Assembly: GCF_037042905.1 (NCBI RefSeq)
Contig: NC_087251.1
Coordinates: forward strand, 35,086,501-35,150,500
DNA from: Lytechinus pictus
Taxonomy: Eukaryota > Echinodermata > Echinoidea > Temnopleuroida > Toxopneustidae
Length of the DNA: 64,000 bases
Direction: 5' to 3'
Positions within the stretch are counted from its first letter, which is position 1. Every line of letters begins with the position of its first letter. Position numbers and translations under genes: made by a program. The notes under the pieces were generated by a model that saw nothing but the letters and a program-made list of their open reading frames with translations, did not search any database and had not been told where the DNA came from. Positions 1 through 12,917 of this stretch are shown piece after piece.

Positions 1-105
1 TCCAAGCCATTGCGTCTTTTCTTTCTGCAAGAAATTTAACGAGACTGTTCTGCCTTCGATCCAGGCGAGGTAAATGGGTATCCAGTAGGATTAATTCCTT
101 AAATG
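1..105 (+). repeat. Diverged SINE body fragment
   Basis: The stretch from about 60 to 105 (CGATCCAGGCGAGGTAAATGG and following GTATCCAGTAGGATT) resembles the body of the complete SINE at 17534-17926 (CGACCCAGGTGCTAAATGG, GTACCCGGTATGATG). The preceding GCAAGAAATTTAAC corresponds loosely to GCAAGGCGTTAATCC of that element. No tRNA-like head is present; it may lie beyond the window edge. It is diverged, so presumably old. Confidence 0.5.
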
Positions 106-2660
106 TTATTATAAGTGGTATCTCGACTACAGACGAGGTGATCATGGTGATAATAGTTGTGCTTAATATGGAGGTAGTTCTACTTCCATGTTTGTATCCT
201 CTGGCAACAAGCGCTATATAGATCCAGCTATTATTTTAATGGAAATCTTGAACCTACCTCAATTTTCAGATTCTTTGAAATGGTATGCACCATCACGCGC
301 CGATACAGGAAACCAAACACTTCAGAATAACATTCACGTGACAAAATAAATGAAGTGATTATATCATTGTTCGATTGTGAAATGTTCTGGTATATCAATC
401 ACTCCAAGATGATAGCAAACACATGGAAATGAATCCTTACCGTTGAACAGCATTCCCGGTTTGCAATCCTTTCATCGGACATCGTAAGCACTTGGTACAT
501 TTTTTTTTTTCTGAAAACATTCATTTTCCTTTTTGAAAAAAAAGTATTCGCTGGGAAATCTGAATTTTCGTTGAACATTCCTTCACGAACCAGTTAAGCC
601 GTGCCAAATTTTCGCCAAATCTTTTGGGGGATGTTATGTATCACAGTGCTTGAAATCTGAAGGCTACTAAGTAAGACATTGTGTATTTTTCCTGCCAGAA
701 TGTGCGACAGAACTGGAGCAAAAGACGATTTATTTTACATACCAAGCTAGTTTCTTTTTTTCTTCCAAGTTTCATACCCATTGTCTCTGCCTACTTTAAA
801 TGCTAAAATTAGGTTCACTGGGTTTTCGATGAGAACTAGATTTTCTGACCTCAATACTTTCTTATCAATGAGTTTCTTGATATAGGAAATAGTCATAGTA
901 ATTTATAAGATACATAACCAACAAAACTATAATCTATAAGGTTCCATGAGTATATATGGACCAGGAGATCTAATCCTTTTGCACACATAATTATTATATA
1001 AATGTTTATATATGCTGAAGATGAATCACAGAGTCATTTTTTAGCCTAAGCTTTATACGAATTTGACGGTGTTCAACTTAATCAATTTGAGTCTGGGCGT
1101 AAAGTGCGTAAAAACTGATCCCATGTGTTAATGTACATATACCATGCATACCTTAGCCCTGTATTGTGCAATGGACCGAAAATACTATAGTCTTTGAGCT
1201 AAATTACCTCTAAATTTGTAGTAAAAATATAATATAGTATTATTATTACTAGTAGTATAAGTTTAAAAATTAACAAGAAGTAGTTGGCATAGTAGTTGAA
1301 GGCATAATAGTAAATTGTGAAACAGAAACAAAATAAATAACTGTGGAATAACAACAACAAGGCAATAATATTAATATTAATGATAATAATGATAAAAATA
1401 ATATTGATATTTATATTGCGATTTTGACAAAGGAATACCTAATTATACCTTTCGCCTGTTTCGCTATTCCCTCCAGTACGTTTTCAGTTTTTACCATCCC
1501 CTCTACTGTATATCTCCCACATTCCACTTCTTCCGTGATGTTAACAAGATGGAATTTCCACCAAAATACCATATATCCCCAAATCCATCCGAATCATCTT
1601 CTACCCTCTTGTCACCCCGGTAATCCCACATTCACCAAATTTCTCTATAAAATTTGACCTAATACCACCCCAATTTCTTTTATTCATTTCATTCTTGCGC
1701 ATGGGATCGTGGAAATTGCTCGTTTCCAGCAAGTGAGAGGATTCCATGTTGCTATCTATTATCATGTCATTGAAAACATCCGATTTCTGCTCTCCGTAAC
1801 ATCCGTTTTAGGGATAACAACAAATCGTCTTGAATTACAGAGGATGAGGATCTATGGATACCGACAGAATCACAATCATGGCAACGATAACTAGCTACAA
1901 GTGGGACCGATTAAAGGAGACACTTTTGAGTGACATGTTACCCATCCTGTCATGTAATTATCGTCTTAGAAAAAGTGATTAACTCATTATCGCTGACGAA
2001 ATCCACGATTTGCCTTCTTCGATTACGCGGTTATGTATTTTTTTTGGTTGTTGCTAGCAAACTGGATGAACTGATTTTGTATCAAATATTGTTTAGCATG
2101 TTTAGTGAAATGGATCGTGAATATAGTTCCGGTATGTATACTAAAACGATAATCGCACATATCTTTAAAAAAAAAAATGTCTGGAATGAATATTGTTAAC
2201 GATTTCAGTTTCTTTGAAACTTCTGATATCTCGAATTTTCACAAAATTTTTCTGAACTGATACCTTTTAAAAGAAATTTAGATGCATGATGTCAATTAAA
2301 TCGATTCCAGTACCTTTCCTTTAAGTATTTTTGATAGCCAATGAACTGTGTAATTGGTGTCAGTATTAAATATCCAATAAACTAGGAGAGAGCTTCCTTG
2401 AAGTGGGGAGGGGGCAATGAAACCTGGTGAGGTCATTGATCAAGTTTAAGAACTTTCTTGGTTACAACGTGGCGGACGTTCACCGTTTAGTGATGACTCC
2501 CTTGCTAACCGAGTTACTAATTGGGTGCTGAATGATACCACTCATGCCCTCATCCAAACACCTTAAAGAGACAAGCGATGAAGTGAGAAGGAATGTTCTT
2601 CTCTGCGAGACCCCTTAAAGGCGATGTGCCACAACCAGCTATGATACTATCAGCTCAATT
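106..2660. other. No recognised gene
   Basis: AT-rich DNA with low-complexity A/T patches (around 1200-1410). Open frames here are short, lack coding character and do not resemble a known domain. Nothing further can be supported from sequence alone. Confidence 0.5.
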
Positions 2661-2663
2661 CCA

Positions 2664-2808
2664 GGGGAGAATTTAATGAATACCGCTCTCAGTGATTTTC
2701 ATCGTATTCATATGCTATCAGCCAATTAGATGCAACGATTTTCAGTGACATAATTATCACAACTGTCAGTGAAAATCACTGTCAAATTTATTATTAAATG
2801 CCCCTAAC
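2664..2808. mobile_element. MITE-like foldback element (AGGGG...CCCCT termini)
   Basis: The left end AGGGGAGAATTTAATGAAT followed by CTCAGTGATTTTCA is mirrored on the opposite strand by AGGGGCATTTAATAATAAA followed by CAGTGATTTTCACTG at the right end. This gives an imperfect terminal inverted repeat of roughly 45 bp over about 145 bp with no coding capacity. The pattern fits a non-autonomous DNA transposon. No convincing target-site duplication was seen. Confidence 0.55.
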
Positions 2809-5800
2809 ATCTCTTGGTTCATTTTCCTTTTCATTTGTGTGTTTTATCCTATTTTGTACATATTTGTAATGTTTTCTTTCATATATTATTGTGGAAGTAA
2901 ATTATTTTATTTTATCTTATTTAATCTCTAAGTAACTATTTGAGACTTGTCTTGATTATAACATGTATAATGTAGGAAGATAGCAAATTTATCTTCTGTT
3001 TTGGTTGTCTTACCTCAAACAAGTGACCAAGGAAAGTTAGAATGTTGCTGCCCGAAATGCCGATAGGCAAAGATTATCACGTGATAAATTGTAGATGAGC
3101 CCAATAAGCATGAGGTGATATTCTGCTTTTTGCTTTTCTCTCAAGTTAACAGTCATAACGAACATTATAATGATTTGGAGTAAATAAAAAATTGAAGGTA
3201 TCTTATACAGTATTTATATGAATACCTTTGGTAAAAGTCTGTTACACTGTGTACTATATTAGATAAAAGTTTGTTGCACTCTATATTATCTTTCACATAG
3301 CGAACTTCAGAAACAGTAGTGCATTACATTACAATGCATGAATTTGCAACTACACGTGCGTTTAGAATAACCCATTGCAAAGATCTTTAAGTTTACAAGA
3401 GTATCTTGGGACTTCTGCCCTTAAAATTCCAATATCTGCTGATTTCCTATATGTCGTCGTCACGTTTACACATTATCCAAGAACCCACTTTTATTCTAAG
3501 AATCTGGGACTGCAATATCCCTTCAGAATCTGAAGATCAGTGTATTGAAAGCACATCATTTTGTGAAGTCACTTAACTTTTCACTTAAGTCTTACTGATA
3601 TTTCCTTTAAACATATTGATCATAGGTATTTTTCCTCTAGCGAGGTGAATGGCATCATTGATTTCACGTTTGGAACAGCTTTGTCATGTACAATTAACCA
3701 GTTGTTTTTTACTTGTATATGACAAGGAATCAATACTTAACCACGGACTCTTACAAATAATACACAATCAGATCGATCTTTAGTCTTTATAGTCAAGGTT
3801 AATCACCATTCGATTATTCTGCAGGGGTCTCGCCTTTAGATTATGCGATGGATGATTAATTTATTTTCTGTGATGTTATAGCAGTTGTATAAACCTCTTA
3901 AATAAGCAATTGTTTTAGAAAGACTTCAGGTACCTGCATTTGCTAATGAACATTTGGGGTTTGCTGAGACGAATTCATGTTTAACATTTTTAAGGGTTGC
4001 CACGAACACCTGTAATTGAGGGAAGTCAGCATTTTTATCAAATATATTGACCCCCATGCATGTGTATACCCATCATATGAATTTATTTATTTACGATATT
4101 TCTAGGTTCACATATAACTGAGAATAATAGAAAAGACCGAGGATAGACTCCAGAAACATGCCCTAATATATATATAAAAACACAACATTGAAGTTAATCA
4201 GATGAAATTACATATAATCAAAATGTTAAGTTCGCTCTGCAAAACAGATTGATTTTGATTATTTTGTTTTGCCTAAAGTGAATTCGTTTTTACGCATTTT
4301 TTTTATCAGAAATTTGCTGAAAACGCTATAGCCATATTTCGCCAAGACATTGATGTTTATAATTGTTGATTCAATTATTTTCTACCCACATTCTTTCTTT
4401 ATTTTTATATTTGCTATATTTGATAGTCATATCAGGGGTAATTCTCTTGTTAGACCGTTTAAACAATGTTTCCCTGTTACAGGTTAACAATTAATACTCT
4501 TCATACTTTATCATTGCCTAATCACTTGGAGTGATTGATTTAACAGATCTGTCCTAATTAGGAAATTGATAGAAACCGCACTAGTCACTTAGCTAAGCTT
4601 TAACTAATTGAGAAGTTCAATGAAATGTGCTTAGCAATCAACCATATTGCAGAATCTTTGACGAGGGATTTCGATGAAAACCCACCTCATCCACGAAATT
4701 TATGCTGCACGGGAATTAAAATTATGATCTGATGCCCACCCGGTCAATAACTGAGTTTACTGGGTCGTCATGGTCAAAAACACTCACCGCTTAAACAAAA
4801 CGGTTTCTATTGCCGAATTCAGTGACGGGGCGATGATGGATTTATGTGGATTAAAAAGTCATCAGATTTGAATCACGACACGAATGGACTGGGGAGCACG
4901 AATGATGCCATAGGTCTACTAGAGTTCCAATGGAGGATTACCAGAATTTTAGATGTTAATTTCATGTTCATCTGGGGCGATCAACACCAGTGTTTAGTTC
5001 TTCTCTAATCTATCGGTGATTTATAAAGCTATTCCTAAGTTAAGAATGACGTTACGAACGACTGGTTACCCTTTTCTTGTGTTATATGTTTCATCCCAAT
5101 CATACCAATGTAGCTGAATTGGCACTGAAAAATTGTTCTAATCATGCGTTAAGTCGTATGTAACTTTACCAACAGCTATATGAAGTAACCACCATATACC
5201 AGATTTCTTAGATGAGACATGTAAGATGTGTAACACAAGGTTGATGTCGGTCATTGAAGGTATACGAACATATATATTAGCACTCCACAAAATGGATTAG
5301 AATGTCTTTCATCACCTCAAATTAAGTCTTACAACATAGGGCAACATGAACTACAGGCATGACAGGAAGAATGCCATGCTCCAGAATCGCCTCGATGTGT
5401 TCTGTCAAGAACTCCCATATGGGCAAGGAAGTATCAATAATGATTTATATTGGATGAACGTGGAGGACAACACGAGTCATTTTTGTTAGTCTGTTTACCT
5501 GATGAGGTAATCAGAAAACCGCCTCGTTGCAGGAAACAGAGGGTCTTCCTTACCTGTCAAAGTCTTTACCTTCTGAATAATCTTGGTTTGACACGAAGTG
5601 GATGGTCTAAGCTTTGGTCTGGCTCCGGGCCTGAGATGACTCAGAAATATCAATAAAGATGGCAAAAAGAATTTCAATCTTCTTGAAGAATTGGGCCTAG
5701 GACTGTGATCAAGATGAGATGCAGTAACAGTGGGAGGGTATGTTTGTAGGATTAAGTGGTTCTTCAGAAATATTTGTAATGAATATAAAATGTTACTTAT

Positions 5801-5884
5801 CTGAAGAGGATCATCCAGATGATAGTTGATTGAAATTGTGGGTGTTTGATCCATCAATGAATACATATTTTAAGTTGCCACGCA
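2809..5884. other. No recognised gene; possible retroelement tail
   Basis: Positions 2826-2935 carry a T-rich tract ending in reiterated ATTTTATTTTATCTTATTT, which could be the 3' tail of an old retroelement. The rest has no open frame or repeat I can name. Confidence 0.4.
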
Positions 5885-5985
5885 GTCACACCAATGAAAC
5901 CGACGGCTAGGCCGACTGATGAAGTGCCATTGGAGATAACGCAACAGCTTTGGTCGGTCTTGTGAGTCTGTTTCACCTGTGTGAA
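5885..5985. mobile_element. MITE family 1 copy (GTCACACC termini)
   Basis: Begins GTCACACCAATGAAACCGAC and ends with an inverted counterpart (GTTTCACACAGGTGAAAC read on the minus strand). The centre, GCCATTGGAGATAACGCAAC then AGCTTTGGTCGGTC, matches the centres of the copies at 18781, 19668 and 25701. It is a roughly 100-bp non-coding foldback element, presumably mobilised by a DNA transposase encoded elsewhere. Confidence 0.65.
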
Positions 5986-8900
5986 ACTCTTGTTTTATTT
6001 AGGACGAGATGATGTGGGCAATCATGGTTGCAGGTCTGGGAGGGTATGTGCGTTCGTGCGTGGGGGAAGGGAGTGTGAGAGGTGTGTGTGGGAGTGCAAT
6101 GAGAAACAATTTTAATTATGACATAATCGGCAAGTGGGATTATTAAAAAAAAACCATGGTTTTTAATCTTCATAAACAATCTACAAATTAACTGATATAT
6201 TTAGTAAGTGTATGGAGTTTGAATTTAATGCACATTTCCAGTGACGCTCTAATTTTGTATTATGATTTTTTTATTCTCTATCTATTGATGGTTTCTAATA
6301 TTGATATACTTATTTCATACATCTCTTAACTCTCCTCAATAAGTTTTATCCTACAAAAAATATAGCTTAGGCGATCTGCCTGGAGAACAGCAAGTAAATG
6401 TGTTTAAACTGATTGATAGAAGACATTTTAGATTTTGGAATAGACAACCACAGGCAATATCGAAAAATAAGGAAATTCAGACGCTTAACCAAGCAGTCAT
6501 ATTAATTTATCTTTACCTGTGTGTGTTTTTATTTGAAATTTGCTTCCTTCAGCGAACTGCTAGCCATTGATTAAGCATTGAGGAAACTCTAATTAGGATT
6601 GAATTTCGTGCGGGTAAACTAGTTGTTAAAAATCGTTTATCTTTCTGTCAAGAACAAGGTTATAATAATAGAAATAAAGGTCAGAGTTATTTATACAATT
6701 ACACACACTTCAGGTATTCCTGTTGCAGGTTTGAGACTGTAATACTCGTGTTTATATCCAAGAGGAACATTTTGTGAACATTGAAGTAAGCTGAATCGCA
6801 AAAACATGATTTTTTTAAATTCCCAAATAAAGTTATTTCAAATAATACCATGCATTCCTGTTTACCTGATATGTCAGAATGATGGCGTCTGATAATTATC
6901 ATACCATATACCCCCCCCCGATATTCCCTTTGACTTTAACAAAATTAAACCCTATTCCTTTGAGGAATTTGAATATCATGAATGTATCAAATTTGCCAAT
7001 TTAATTTTCATTCAGGTATCGTCGTCTGCACGCATGCCGAGACGGTAGAACCTCCAGATCAATCACAGTCACAATGCCTTGCAATAAAACTCTCCAAATT
7101 ATTCTCTTTTGTTAAAAGCCAAGAAGTCTAAACAAGGATCAGAATTCAACTATTTTCGTTCGTGCCTTTCATAGGTATTTTGCTAAACTCTTGCTTGTTA
7201 AAATCAACTTGGACAACAAAAGCATAAATACCCCCTGCGGTATTTCTATTTCATATCACATAAAGAAGGTATAGAGCATTGTTTATCTTAAATCGACAGT
7301 TTGACAGACTCTCCACTTTTATATTTACAGAGGATTGAAAACGACCATGGGCTCCATTGGCTTGGGTAAAGCAAAATTATCATCAATCTTATTCCGATAT
7401 GATCTCAAAATCCAATATATCAGATTCTTCAAGAATGCTGACTCCTCCAGGAGGGACTTTTCTTACTCCCTTTGAATACCTTCATGCACTTTGTGGACCA
7501 TCTTTCAAAGTGTTCAGCATGGGGACACACACCGACACAGTATATCGCAGATTCCGTTTTTTCATTTCAAACTCTCCCTAGAAAGAATAGTGATAATTAT
7601 ATCAAGACATATAGTACATTTGGTCCATGAACCGTCTAAACATAGCTAAGTAGTAAACAATTTTCATGAAGCATTTAATAGAAAATTTAAAAATCAAGAA
7701 GTACTGAAGATCAGATAATCGTGTAATGTAGCTTGTACACACCACCTTTATTTCAAGTACTTCCTGCTACAACCTAACTCTTTGCTGAACATATCACCTC
7801 TTTCTCTCTTTTTTTTGTCAAGATATTGAGCAAGCAGTTCATTATTATTATCTGACATGCTCCTATAAAGCCACAATGGACCAACCTCCGCAATCAAAGT
7901 AATGGGCTCGACCCCGGTTCCATGCCAGAGTCATGGCCGTGATACATTCTCCTCCAAAGGTCTCCCATTACTTTCCAACTACACATTAAACGCCTATCCA
8001 AGGGCTAATGATAGGAGAACACACGGCGTGATAAGAAAGGCGCCGCTGGTCCGTTCCCACAACAATTGGAACGTGCTCTTGGTACATCAAGACATGCAGC
8101 TAAAGAGCGCAGTCTGTGTACTTCAGGCGTGCACATCCTTTTAGTGAATGATGTATAGGTAGGAAACATTGCAATGGAAACTGACACTGATCTTAGTCGC
8201 AACTGTCCTTGATAGCGAGGATGAACGTGTCATTACGACTGAAGCTGACGGCGGTGTCTAATATAGCTCCTAGACGTAGGACGGTATCAACGTTTACCTT
8301 AAATGCGAAAGAGTCGGCAAATCTCTGACATAAGGGCTAATTGGTTTCTTAACCATATTTCATTAGTTTACGTCCAAGATTGCTATGCTGACATTGCTAT
8401 CATTATTGGGGGGAAAATATATAACAGGCGTGGCGTAAACACGCACACAACATATAAAACAACTTTCAGTAGTACTTGTCAAAGACTGAATATCGATGTG
8501 ATATCAATCTCTGTTGTTACACAACATTCAGTTAACTTCACAAATAAACCCAACTTTCAGGATTAAAGACCAAGTAATCGCACTTAATACTCTATTTTCA
8601 CACCAAACAGCGTCAACATCAACCCCTTTTAAACGTTCAATTGTACCTTGAATAACGTGTCCAGACAATGATGTTGGAAAAAATACTGCTGAATGTTCAG
8701 TTAGTCTTCACGATCCTGTTAGAAACTCAATTACTAGATGCGATGCTCGTTATGTAATCGGCATCAACATGTGAAACATATTGAAGGATGCCCTTAGAAA
8801 ATCAAATTGTATTTGTAACTAATTAGGTACCGAGGGCGTGGTCTTCTAAACCTATGCTCAGAAGTATGGCCGAAGCATTGGAATTTATCAGAAGCTGCAT

Positions 8901-10387
8901 TTGTTTTGCCAGTACATCTATAAAATGTTTGTATTTCACTGAAAATAAACTCTTCAACACGTCTGAACAAGGGTTGTTTTCTGGTTATATTTGCAATAGG
9001 TCAGTACCACAACCAACAAGTATGAAAGGTGAAATCTCGTGTAATATTATTCACGTCCTGGACGTGGTATCTACATGATGTATCAAGGCATGGGGTTGGA
9101 TATTTTTCTCACGCCATGAACTGTCAAAATTTTGATTGTCAGCTACCTTAAGGCAAAATCTAAATATTAGATCCAAACAATGAAATCTTATTAAGATACT
9201 GGGTGGCTAGAGAGCCCCTGTGCATGTAGACACACGACACTTACATACAAAGAGTTTTCAATGGAGTCGTGTGTACCAAGTCAATTTGGAAAAGCGGGGC
9301 AAAATATATCATAAAATTGCTAAGGTATCTTTAAAGTGAAATACCTCAACACAATATCATATGATTATATAGTGGAATCTTATTTTTACTATGTATACCT
9401 GTATTTTTTTGAGCGTCGATGATGAATTTTAGTCACTAAAGCGTCGGGTACCACTCCTGACATGCCTGAGAAGAAAATAATGTACCAAATTCAAATATCT
9501 CCTAAAATACCCCCAAAAGCGAGGGAATACTTATTAAATTTAAATCAGAATATTTCTGGTTGTGATTCATTGTCTTTTTTTATTTGTGTTTTAAGCCATA
9601 TACATGTGGGAGAATCGGAATCGTGAATGAAATGTAAAATGCGTTGATATAATACCGTTTTTACGCTCATTAAAACAGTACTAAAGAACTTATTCCGGGG
9701 TGCCTATAAAATGGTTTATGTTCGATGAACTTGGGTGTCTTCAGACGTGTTAGTAGTGACATGATGCAAATCAATCACATTTTCTCTCTTTTTTGACGCA
9801 CATGATTCACATTATTAAATATCGTGTGAAGAATTGTCAGAGAGATAATGGAAGACGATCATAAGAGCCCGGTGATTCTTCAGAAAAGATCGATAGCGGC
9901 TGGTCCAGGCATCACCCATGACATATACCGATGATCGAAGGGTATTAGACTTATCCAACTTCAAAAGCATCCATCAAATACCGACACGAGATCGAGATCT
10001 TGAAATAAAAATACCGATTTCGACAAGAAGCTATTTCTGAGTATCGCTGAACTGTGGTATCAACATCCCATATCTTTCTAAACCACTTAGGCATGTTAGG
10101 TGTGTATATATTCAATGCTACTAAGCTTTCAGGGCGATAGCAACTACCCCATTGAAATTTGAATATTTTTCTTAAAGGATTCATAATGATGTTATTGTAG
10201 GGAAGCAGTTCTGTCAGCCGATTTACACTAAATACGTTTTTATTTCATTTTGACATAAAGGTGCAACCAATCCCATAAGGAAGAATTTATAGCCTATATC
10301 TCATTGCAGAAAATGGGTCGATTAAAAACGACTTTGTACCTCCGAATACCAGCACGAGTCACGAATCGACTGATAGCGGCCATTTAG
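5986..10387. other. No recognised gene
   Basis: Unassigned DNA. It contains a C9 tract at 6911-6919 and a locally GC-richer stretch at 7890-8280 without a recognisable protein. Around 10358-10383, bases GACTGATAGCGGCCATT resemble the centre of MITE family 1, so a truncated copy may abut the Ig-like exon. Confidence 0.45.
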
Positions 10388-10717
10388 TGGCTTTTCGACT
10401 CCCTAACAATGTCACCCGATCTCCAAAGAAGGATGATATAACAATGGTTTACGACTGTAAATATGTTAGCTTGCGACGAACTTGGTACGTGGACCGAACA
10501 AAAATGAAAAGTGACATTTTATTTCTGAGCAGTGGTGTGGTATTAGATGAGCGTTTCACTCAAGATGACCGATCAGTTACAGGGGTTGGGTTTCCTACCA
10601 GTTTGGAGCTTTCAATCAGTTGCGAAGATAAATCTTGTGATTGCTGGAGATCAGGGTTCACCAGCTATGAAAGGCCCACCAGAAAGGGGACATCAAGTCC
10701 AATTTTAATACCAGTCA
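10388..10717 (+). CDS. Immunoglobulin V-like domain exon (orphan)
   Basis: This 330-nt open segment is bounded by AG (10386-10387) and a strong donor, A|GTAAGA (10718). Both boundaries are phase 1, the usual arrangement for Ig-domain exons, and the length is typical. The translation shows a B-strand Cys (residue 24 counted from 10387, in VYDCKY), a C-strand Trp nine residues later (TWY), a DERFTQDD segment (54-61) like the D strand, a SLELSI strand leading to CED (79-81), and a G-strand-like GTSSPILIPV end. The expected D-x-G-x-Y-x-C motif is replaced by EDKSCDCW, so the Tyr and possibly the F-strand Cys are altered. Such domains occur in V-type immune receptors and VCBPs. No signal-peptide, second Ig or membrane exon was identified nearby, and the upstream pyrimidine tract is weak. 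It could be a functional exon with an unusual disulfide, or a decaying pseudo-exon. Whether it belongs to the fibrillin-like gene is unknown. Confidence 0.5.
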
Positions 10718-10975
10718 GTAAGAATAAATAGGAGTGGTATACTGGAATGGCAGTGTATCGTAAGAAGGGGGGGGGGGGGTGGGGTGGTAATTTGAAAAAT
10801 GGAAGCACTGTTTCTCTTGTCGCTCCGTGTTCAAGAAGCAGATAGCGTACTTGAAATCCAATTTTAATACAAATCATTAAAAGTCTTAAGAAGTGGTTAC
10901 GAAACGGAAGAATTCGCGAGGCGGTTTTGGGAGGGGTGGTAATTCGGAAAAACTGTTTTACTGTCTTTTTCGCTT
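10693..10975 (+). repeat. Diverged tandem duplication covering the Ig-like exon's 3' end
   Basis: The segment starting near 10693 (TCCAATTTTAATACCAGTCA ... GGGGTGGTAATTTGAAAAAT ... CTTGTCGCT) recurs about 159 bp later from near 10853 (TCCAATTTTAATACAAATCA ... GGGGTGGTAATTCGGAAAAA ... TTTTTCGCT). The first copy includes the last codons and splice donor of the Ig-like exon. The second has lost the donor. A G13 tract lies at 10767-10779. Confidence 0.65.
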
Positions 10976-12917
10976 ACTTCCGTGATAAAAACAAAAGTAA
11001 ACTTTGTGAGAGGCGATATCGTGTACGAAAGTTAGGGCAGGAGCTATTGATTCATAAGTTTTTGTAAGGATCAGATGTCAATCATCGTATCCCTTAAGAA
11101 TCGAATCATATGTTTCCTTATTTGATTCCACCCTGACGAAGCTATCTGGACGATCTTTGAAATTGAATAAAAGAAGAAAAGTTGCAATGTCATTTCAGAG
11201 ATTTTTTTCATGGTCGTGCCTTGTCACTCAGAGTATAACACAGGCCTATAGAATTTACCTTCAGAAATGACATCAGACTTCTTCTAGTTTGAATTAGGCC
11301 TATTTTAAACGATGAAAAGGTCCTATTTGTCTATCGGGTAGGTCTTTCCAATCCTCAAAGACACGTAACATTCAGGAAATCAACCAAATAAATCAATGAA
11401 ACTGTCGTTTCTTTGCTTTACCACAAAGTCCTATGACCAAACAATGGTTTTTGGACTTGGGGGAAAAAAGGAATCATCAAACTTTTCATGTCGGTTTTTT
11501 GTACTTTTGGCATTTATCATTGAGACATGTTTACGGATTGAATTTTCGTGACGGACTAAGTTCATTAAGATATCGTGCATCTGAGACAAAAGTCGCCCAG
11601 ATGGTGCGCAGAACGCACAGTCCTGGTGTCCGACTTCCATGAAGAAGGGAGTCAAACACAACAATGCCAACCAACCACCCATGCTTTAATATCATATACA
11701 TGTCATCAGCAAATCTCACTTGTTATCAATTACCCAAACACTGCTCATATGTTTTAATCGCCGTGCCTGATGGATATACGGCTGTATTATATCAGTCAAG
11801 GTCACCATGTGATCATCCCCAACATGCTATCAAGGCGTCTCCGTGTGGGTAACAGACGTGTAAAGCGTGACAGTTGAACATGAGGTGGTAAATTTAAACC
11901 AACTAAATCATATAAGCGCTTGATTCTTTGCATTTATTTCACCACAAAGCCCTGTCACCGATTTTGGACTTCAAACATCACCACGGTGACGGTATTTGTT
12001 TATCTCGAATCAAATGCTCTTCCCATATAACTGCTATTGAATTTCACAGAAAAAATGGAATATATTTCAATCCTCATCTTTGCGATATAGTTTTTTTTTT
12101 AAGGTAGCAAGTTCGTACATTCCAACAGAAATAGTTGTTATTGCAAATGATTAGTATGATTATTCTAATGTGATATAATATTAATACCACAATATTTGAA
12201 ATGTTTGATTAGAATGTGAGCGCGTCCTCCTCGAATTGCGATTCTTGGTATCAAGAGGTCTATGTCTTTTAAGATTAGTTCCAGAATATGTCCATCATAT
12301 TCGTATAGCGTGGGTCTTTATATTTCTAGTTATATGAATGTTTGTATTACAAATCAGGCTGTACCGAATTACTAATGACAGTGATTAATGAAACACGATT
12401 AGTAAATGATGTGCGAGTCAGACGAGCGCCTCCCTACTCAAAAAGACCTTGACAATGTGACTTGGTATCTTCCGGCATAAGGGGAAGAGGAGGGGGCAGT
12501 ATACGGCCCCATTTAATCAATCCAATGCGTGACATTCTTGTGAGTCATTCATAATATTTTCTGAATGACACGAGAATTGATCCAATTTGTTTTTCAAATG
12601 ATTCGAACTGTTCTTGTAACAGTGTAACATCAAACATGTCCAAGATGGCACGCACACTGGGCACGAGTGAAAGCCTACACTGAATAGAATATACTAGGAA
12701 AACAGGGTAGTTTTAAAAACAAATATATTCTTTGTTTGTTTTGGAATGAAGAATACAAATCACACAAACGAATAAGGATTTGGTTTGGGTTGTTTTCTTT
12801 TTGCTTTTCAATATTTCTTTCGACTCTGACTTCGTATGAAATTTATATAGTGAATTGATGTCAAGTGATGATTCGGTAGACTTGTCTTTGATTACGAAAC
12901 TAAATCCTTGAAATCAT
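10976..12917. other. No recognised gene; one pair of direct repeats
   Basis: The segments at about 11408-11461 and 11925-11977 share CACCACAAAG/TACCACAAAG, CCTRTSACC and TTTTGGACTT in the same order and orientation, about 517 bp apart, so part of this region is a diverged duplication. No protein-coding exon was recognised. Confidence 0.5.
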
